A DNA stretch of 64,000 nt from assembly GCA_900771335.1 (NCBI GenBank), contig CAAGNP010000017.1:40307-104306 (forward strand). The letters are read 5' to 3'. A model generated the notes under the pieces. The model was not told the DNA's origin. It did no database searches and saw only the letters and a program-made list of their open reading frames with translations. Positions 60,736 through 64,000 of this stretch are shown one piece after another (position 1 is the first letter of the stretch; each line of letters opens with the position of its first letter). Position numbers and translations under genes: made by a program. The stretch is from Rikenellaceae bacterium. GTDB taxonomy: Bacteria > Bacteroidota > Bacteroidia > Bacteroidales > UBA932.

Positions 60736-62805
60736 ATGACAGAAAAGAATTACAAACGCTACCTCATCACATCAGCGTTACCTTATGCAAATGGCCCTGT
60801 ACACATCGGCCACCTCGCGGGAGTATATGTTCCGGCAGACATCTATGTAAGGTATCTACGAATGTGCGGTAGAGATGTTCTTTTTATAGGTGGGTCGGAT
60901 GAGCACGGTGTCCCTATCACCATCAAAGCCAAACAACAGGGATGCACCCCTCAAGACATCGTGGACAAATACCACGGCATCATCAAAGATGCATTTGAAG
61001 AGTTCGGAATATCTTTCGACGTATACTCACGCACAAGTTCCAAAACTCACCACAGAGTAGCGGCTGACTTCTTCAAAAAACTGTATGAAGAGGGAAAATT
61101 CGTAGAGAAAGAATCTGAACAATACTATGACGAGGAGGCAAAACAATTCCTTGCCGACAGATATATCGTAGGCACATGCCCCAAATGTGGTGCAGAGGGT
61201 GCATACGGAGACCAATGTGAGAAATGCGGAAGTACACTAAGCCCTGATGAGCTGCTTAACCCACACTCATCACTAAGCGGAAATACCCCTGTCAAGAAAA
61301 AGACCAAACACTGGTATCTTCCACTTGACCAATACGAGCCATGGCTCAAAGAGTGGATCCTTGAAGGGCACAAAGAGTGGAAAACCAATGTTTACGGACA
61401 GTGCAAATCATGGATCGACGGCGGTCTTCAGCCACGTGCAGTGAGCCGCGACCTAGACTGGGGAGTACCTGTACCAGTAGAGGGTGCAGAGGGAAAAGTG
61501 CTGTATGTGTGGTTTGACGCTCCTATCGGCTACATCTCCAACACCATCGAGATCCGCCCTGACGACTGGGAGACCTGGTGGAAAGACGACCAGACCAAAA
61601 TGGTACACTTCATCGGAAAAGACAATATAGTATTCCACTGCATCGTCTTCCCATCGATGCTTAAAGCGCACGGGGAGTACATCCTGCCTGAGAATGTACC
61701 TGCAAACGAATTCCTAAACCTTGAAGGTGACAAGATCTCCACATCTCGCAACTGGGCTATCTGGCTACACGAATACCTGCGTGATTTTGAAGGTCAGCAG
61801 GATGTATTGAGATACGTTCTATGCGCCAACGCACCTGAAACAAAAGACAACGACTTCACCTGGAAAGACTTCCAGACACGCAACAACTCAGAACTTGTGG
61901 CAATCTACGGAAACTTCGTAAACCGCGCAGTGGTCCTTACCCATAAATATTTCGGCGGAAAGATCCCTGCAAACCTCAAACCTGAAGCAATAGATGCTGA
62001 GGTATTGGCACAAATCCCAGTACTTAAGAAAGCTATCCAGGACAACCTTGAAAGCTACCGCTTCAGAGAGGCTCTTAAAGAGGCTATGAACCTTGCCCGT
62101 CTGGGTAACAAATATCTCACCGACACAGAGCCTTGGAAAGTGGCCAAGACCGATATGGACAGAGTAGCATCCATTTTGGGTGTTTCACTTGAAATTTGTG
62201 CTAATCTGGCATTCGCATTTGCACCATTCCTGCCATTCTCTACCAAAAAGCTTTGCTCTATGCTGAATATTTCAGAAGAGAAGCTCACCTGGGAGAACTT
62301 CGGGACCAAACTCCTCGAAGAGGGCCACACCCTTGGTGCAGCAGAACTTCTGTTCAGCAAGATCGAGGATCCACAAATCGACGCACAGCTTCAGAGACTT
62401 GAAGATATCCGCAAGAAAAACGAAGAGGCCGCTGCCGCTGCTGCCGCAGCCAATGCGCCAAAACACGAACCTGCAAAAGAGGAGTGCACATTTGACGACT
62501 TCGGCAAGATGGATATCCGCACAGCTACAGTTCTGGAGGCAGAGAGGGTTCCCAAGACAGACAAGCTTCTAAAACTCCGCATCGACACAGGTCTTGACAC
62601 CAGAACTATCGTGTCGGGTATCGCTGAGTACTACACCCCTGAAGAGATGGTAGGCAAGCAGATCTGCATCCTCGCCAACCTCGCTCCACGAAAAATTCGC
62701 GGCATCGAGTCACAGGGTATGATCCTTATGGCAAAAGAGCTCAATGGCAAGATGCGCATTGTCACTCCGGAAGAGAGACTTGACAACGGTGCCACAGTGG
62801 GCTAA
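60736..62805 (+). CDS. metG: Methionyl-tRNA synthetase with C-terminal tRNA-binding domain
   Basis: A 689-residue class I synthetase. HIGH is HIGHLAGVY, the zinc knuckle pairs are CPKCGAEGAYGDQCEKCG, and KMSKS is DKISTS. An Ala-rich linker (residues about 555-575) leads to the C-terminal EMAP/tRNA-binding domain of about 110 residues (FDDFGKMDIRTATVLEAERV). Length and layout match the E. coli-type dimeric enzyme. A hairpin terminator follows. Confidence 0.98.
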   Translation: MTEKNYKRYLITSALPYANGPVHIGHLAGVYVPADIYVRYLRMCGRDVLFIGGSDEHGVPITIKAKQQGCTPQDIVDKYHGIIKDAFEEFGISFDVYSRTSSKTHHRVAADFFKKLYEEGKFVEKESEQYYDEEAKQFLADRYIVGTCPKCGAEGAYGDQCEKCGSTLSPDELLNPHSSLSGNTPVKKKTKHWYLPLDQYEPWLKEWILEGHKEWKTNVYGQCKSWIDGGLQPRAVSRDLDWGVPVPVEGAEGKVLYVWFDAPIGYISNTIEIRPDDWETWWKDDQTKMVHFIGKDNIVFHCIVFPSMLKAHGEYILPENVPANEFLNLEGDKISTSRNWAIWLHEYLRDFEGQQDVLRYVLCANAPETKDNDFTWKDFQTRNNSELVAIYGNFVNRAVVLTHKYFGGKIPANLKPEAIDAEVLAQIPVLKKAIQDNLESYRFREALKEAMNLARLGNKYLTDTEPWKVAKTDMDRVASILGVSLEICANLAFAFAPFLPFSTKKLCSMLNISEEKLTWENFGTKLLEEGHTLGAAELLFSKIEDPQIDAQLQRLEDIRKKNEEAAAAAAAANAPKHEPAKEECTFDDFGKMDIRTATVLEAERVPKTDKLLKLRIDTGLDTRTIVSGIAEYYTPEEMVGKQICILANLAPRKIRGIESQGMILMAKELNGKMRIVTPEERLDNGATVG

Positions 62806-62825
62806 AAACACAGAATATATAGAAA

Positions 62826-62858
62826 GAGAGAGGCAGCCAACAATTGACTGCCTCTCTC
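62826..62858. terminator. Terminator between metG and the HU-domain gene
   Basis: GAGAGAGGCAG (62826-62836) and CTGCCTCTCTC (62848-62858) form a perfect 11-bp stem with an 11-nt loop, between convergent genes. T-rich sequence follows on the + strand side. Confidence 0.7.
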
Positions 62859-62885
62859 CTTATTATATATAGAATAGGTTAAGTT

Positions 62886-63626
62886 CTACATAAGTCCGTT
62901 CTGACGGAGAATCTCCATCTCCTCCTCAGAATACATCATCCCTTCGAAAAGCCCAAGGATAGACTCCTTGAACAACAGGAATACAATAATCAGCACAAGG
63001 ATAGCGATGATTACGCTAAGCACAATAATAATTCTTTTTCTTCTTTCCATAATTACAGGGTCCTCCTCTTCCAAAATTAAAGGTTCAACCATAGGGATAT
63101 CCTCTACATCTACAGCCACATCATCCATAGAAGAGACATTCTCTCCACCGACAATAGAAGAAACCTCCTCTGAAATATCCAGAATCTGATCGGGATTCTC
63201 ATTCAAAATCTTCAACGATATGGGCCCCAGACCCATATCCTCTGCAAAAATCCCAATCTTTCTGTCTGCCACAAAAAAATAATTCCCCTCCTTAGTGGAC
63301 CTCAACTTGCCAAAAGAAGGGATTTCAATATTTTTCTTCTGCTTCAGCTCAGCCGCAAACTCTGCCATAAAGGCCTCTACCGCCACCTTTGCCTCATCTT
63401 CAGAGACATTCATCTCCTTCTGACAACACTTCACGATAAGCATATCATTCCAAGACTCAGATCTTTTGAATGAAATTCTTTTATTGGGTGGAAAAATGGT
63501 ATTGCCGTCTTCTGAAAAATATGCAGGTACCGACTCGACTACGAAACTCCCCAAACTCGGTAAAGAGATCCGGTCATAATCAAGGATCAACTCCTGAAGA
63601 AATCGGGAAAGTAAATTAAGATCCAT
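62886..63626 (-). CDS. CCDC81-type HU-domain membrane protein lacking a SPOR domain
   Basis: A 246-residue protein. The first ~135 residues are two HU-like domains of the CCDC81 type (LSRFLQELILDYDRISLPSLGSF, then KKNIEIPSFGKL). An acidic linker and one transmembrane helix (about 200-225) follow, then 20 more residues. Bacteroidetes relatives usually end with a SPOR domain outside the cell; it is absent here. The ATG at 63626 is the sensible start, since longer forms would run through the tRNA-Glu gene. The N-terminus is cytoplasmic and may tie the nucleoid to the membrane (inference). Confidence 0.85.
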   Translation of the reverse strand: MDLNLLSRFLQELILDYDRISLPSLGSFVVESVPAYFSEDGNTIFPPNKRISFKRSESWNDMLIVKCCQKEMNVSEDEAKVAVEAFMAEFAAELKQKKNIEIPSFGKLRSTKEGNYFFVADRKIGIFAEDMGLGPISLKILNENPDQILDISEEVSSIVGGENVSSMDDVAVDVEDIPMVEPLILEEEDPVIMERRKRIIIVLSVIIAILVLIIVFLLFKESILGLFEGMMYSEEEMEILRQNGLM

Positions 63627-63643
63627 ATGATTTGGGGATTTTG

Positions 63644-63715
63644 TAGTGCGTAGGGGAATCGAACCCCTATTACCGGCGTGAGAGGCCGGTTTCCTAACCA
63701 TTAGAAGAACGCACC
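63644..63715 (-). tRNA. tRNA-Glu (CTC)
   Basis: A 72-nt cloverleaf on the - strand. Acceptor GGTGCGT/ACGCACT with a G-T pair at the end, D-arm TTAGGA, anticodon loop CTCTCAC giving CTC, and T-arm GGGGTTCGATTCCCC. The CCA is not encoded. Its upstream -7 element TATATTTG is at 63750-63743, with TTG 18 nt further up. The HU gene starts 17 bp downstream and may share the transcript. Confidence 0.95.
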
Positions 63716-63742
63716 ATGTCAATCATCTCTCGATTGCGGATG

Positions 63743-63750
63743 CAAATATA
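63743..63750 (-). promoter_or_regulatory. tRNA-Glu promoter -7 element
   Basis: TATATTTG on the - strand with TTG 18 nt upstream, a good match to the Bacteroidetes promoter pattern. Confidence 0.6.
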
Positions 63751-63822
63751 GTGCTTTTTCTTCAATCACAAAAAAAATTAAAAAAAATTAAAAAATATTT
63801 GGAGAATTGCTTCCGAAATACT

Positions 63823-63830
63823 TATCTTTG
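63823..63830 (+). promoter_or_regulatory. tRNA-Asn promoter -7 element
   Basis: TATCTTTG, exact TAnnTTTG match, 24 nt before tRNA-Asn. Confidence 0.55.
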
Positions 63831-63853
63831 CACCCGCAAAAAGGAAATAACAT

Positions 63854-63927
63854 TCCTCCTTAGCTCAGTTGGTTAGAGCACCTGACTGTTAATCAGGGGG
63901 TCCTAGGTTCAAGTCCTAGAGGGGGAG
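63854..63927 (+). tRNA. tRNA-Asn (GTT)
   Basis: A 74-nt cloverleaf: acceptor TCCTCCT/AGGGGGA, D-arm AGCTCAGTTGGTTAGAGC, anticodon arm CTGACTGTTAATCAG giving GTT, and T-arm CTAGGTTCAAGTCCTAG. The discriminator is G and CCA is not encoded. Confidence 0.97.
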
Positions 63928-63950
63928 CAACAGAAAAAGCAGCACATCAT

Positions 63951-64000
63951 TGATCTGACCCCAAGAAGTTGGACGGATTAATAATAGTTTTATTGGTAAA
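63951..64000 (+). mobile_element. Probable end of an IS3-family insertion sequence
   Basis: TGATCTGACCCC followed by AAGAAGTTGGAC resembles the terminal inverted repeat of IS3-family (IS150 group) elements, which have TGxxCTGACCCCxAAAAGTTGGAC-like ends. It starts 23 bp after tRNA-Asn. The window ends before any transposase, so this rests on the terminal sequence alone. Confidence 0.5.

Noticed and set aside
63627..63722. N-terminal extension of the HU-domain protein
   Set aside because: The extra 32 codons are antisense-free readthrough of the tRNA-Glu gene and contain no protein-like sequence; the ATG at 63626 fits the family start.

Overview
This window is chromosomal DNA from a member of the Bacteroidetes, most likely order Bacteroidales. 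The evidence is the gene content (FISUMP and PCMD surface proteins, Bacteroidetes-type DPP III, CCDC81-type HU protein, class I fumarase of about 540 residues, small histone H1-like protein, YtxH/holin cassette). It also shows many intergenic copies of the Bacteroidetes -7 promoter element TAnnTTTG and little use of strong Shine-Dalgarno sites. I could not assign a genus. The DNA is gene-dense: no gene-free gap exceeds about 140 bases, and several convergent genes overlap at their 3' ends. There is no rRNA operon, CRISPR array, prophage or complete mobile element. The last 50 bases look like the start of an IS3-family insertion sequence.

Layout. 1-4.4 kb: end of a MacB/FtsX-type ABC permease, then an NtrC-type response regulator and its histidine kinase. 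4.4-13.6 kb: purB, a HAD nucleotidase, a GH18 lipoprotein, a divIC-CPBP protease-manA-S4 operon, rplY-pth, and PepSY-like and clostripain-like exported proteins. 13.7-18.8 kb: a YtxH/holin-like envelope cassette, DPP III next to an AGCS amino-acid symporter, MarC and a histone H1-like protein. 18.9-23.4 kb: a surface/secreted locus with an M6-type protease and lipoprotein divergent from a PCMD protein and an outer-membrane barrel protein. 23.4-36.3 kb: trkA, cobalamin adenosyltransferase with an ABC ATPase, folE, a CCA-transferase-like enzyme, holA, ettA-alr, two AraC-type regulators and two YitT proteins downstream of leuS. 36.3-52.5 kb: leuS, an M28-like protein fused to a TonB C-terminal domain, gcvT, a SPOR protein, DUF389-CapA-PhoH, FISUMP-LemA-TPM, apbE with a Tat-exported D-aminoacylase, and fumarase. 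52.5-64 kb: a recA-rlmN-patatin-recX-prfB operon divergent from dnaG, then metG, an HU-domain membrane protein, tRNA-Glu and tRNA-Asn.

How the genes fit together. Much of the window is core information processing (leuS, metG, prfB, pth, rplY, rlmN, ettA, CCA transferase, recA, recX, dnaG, holA). Around it is an exported peptide and amino-acid handling set (DPP III, clostripain, M6 protease, D-aminoacylase, AlsT-type symporter, gcvT, alr), which suggests growth on peptides. That lifestyle reading is inference.

Most notable observations. (1) A secreted M28-peptidase fold has lost most metal and catalytic residues and carries a TonB C-terminal domain. (2) Five divergent gene pairs share a compact promoter layout in which two -7 elements lie back to back 11-13 nt apart, often with apparently leaderless starts. 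(3) prfB has a canonical +1 frameshift site and is coupled to recX by an ATGA overlap. (4) Perfect inverted repeats sit on the promoters of the NtrC-type and AraC-type regulators. (5) The M6/lipoprotein and PCMD/barrel locus is uncharacterised.
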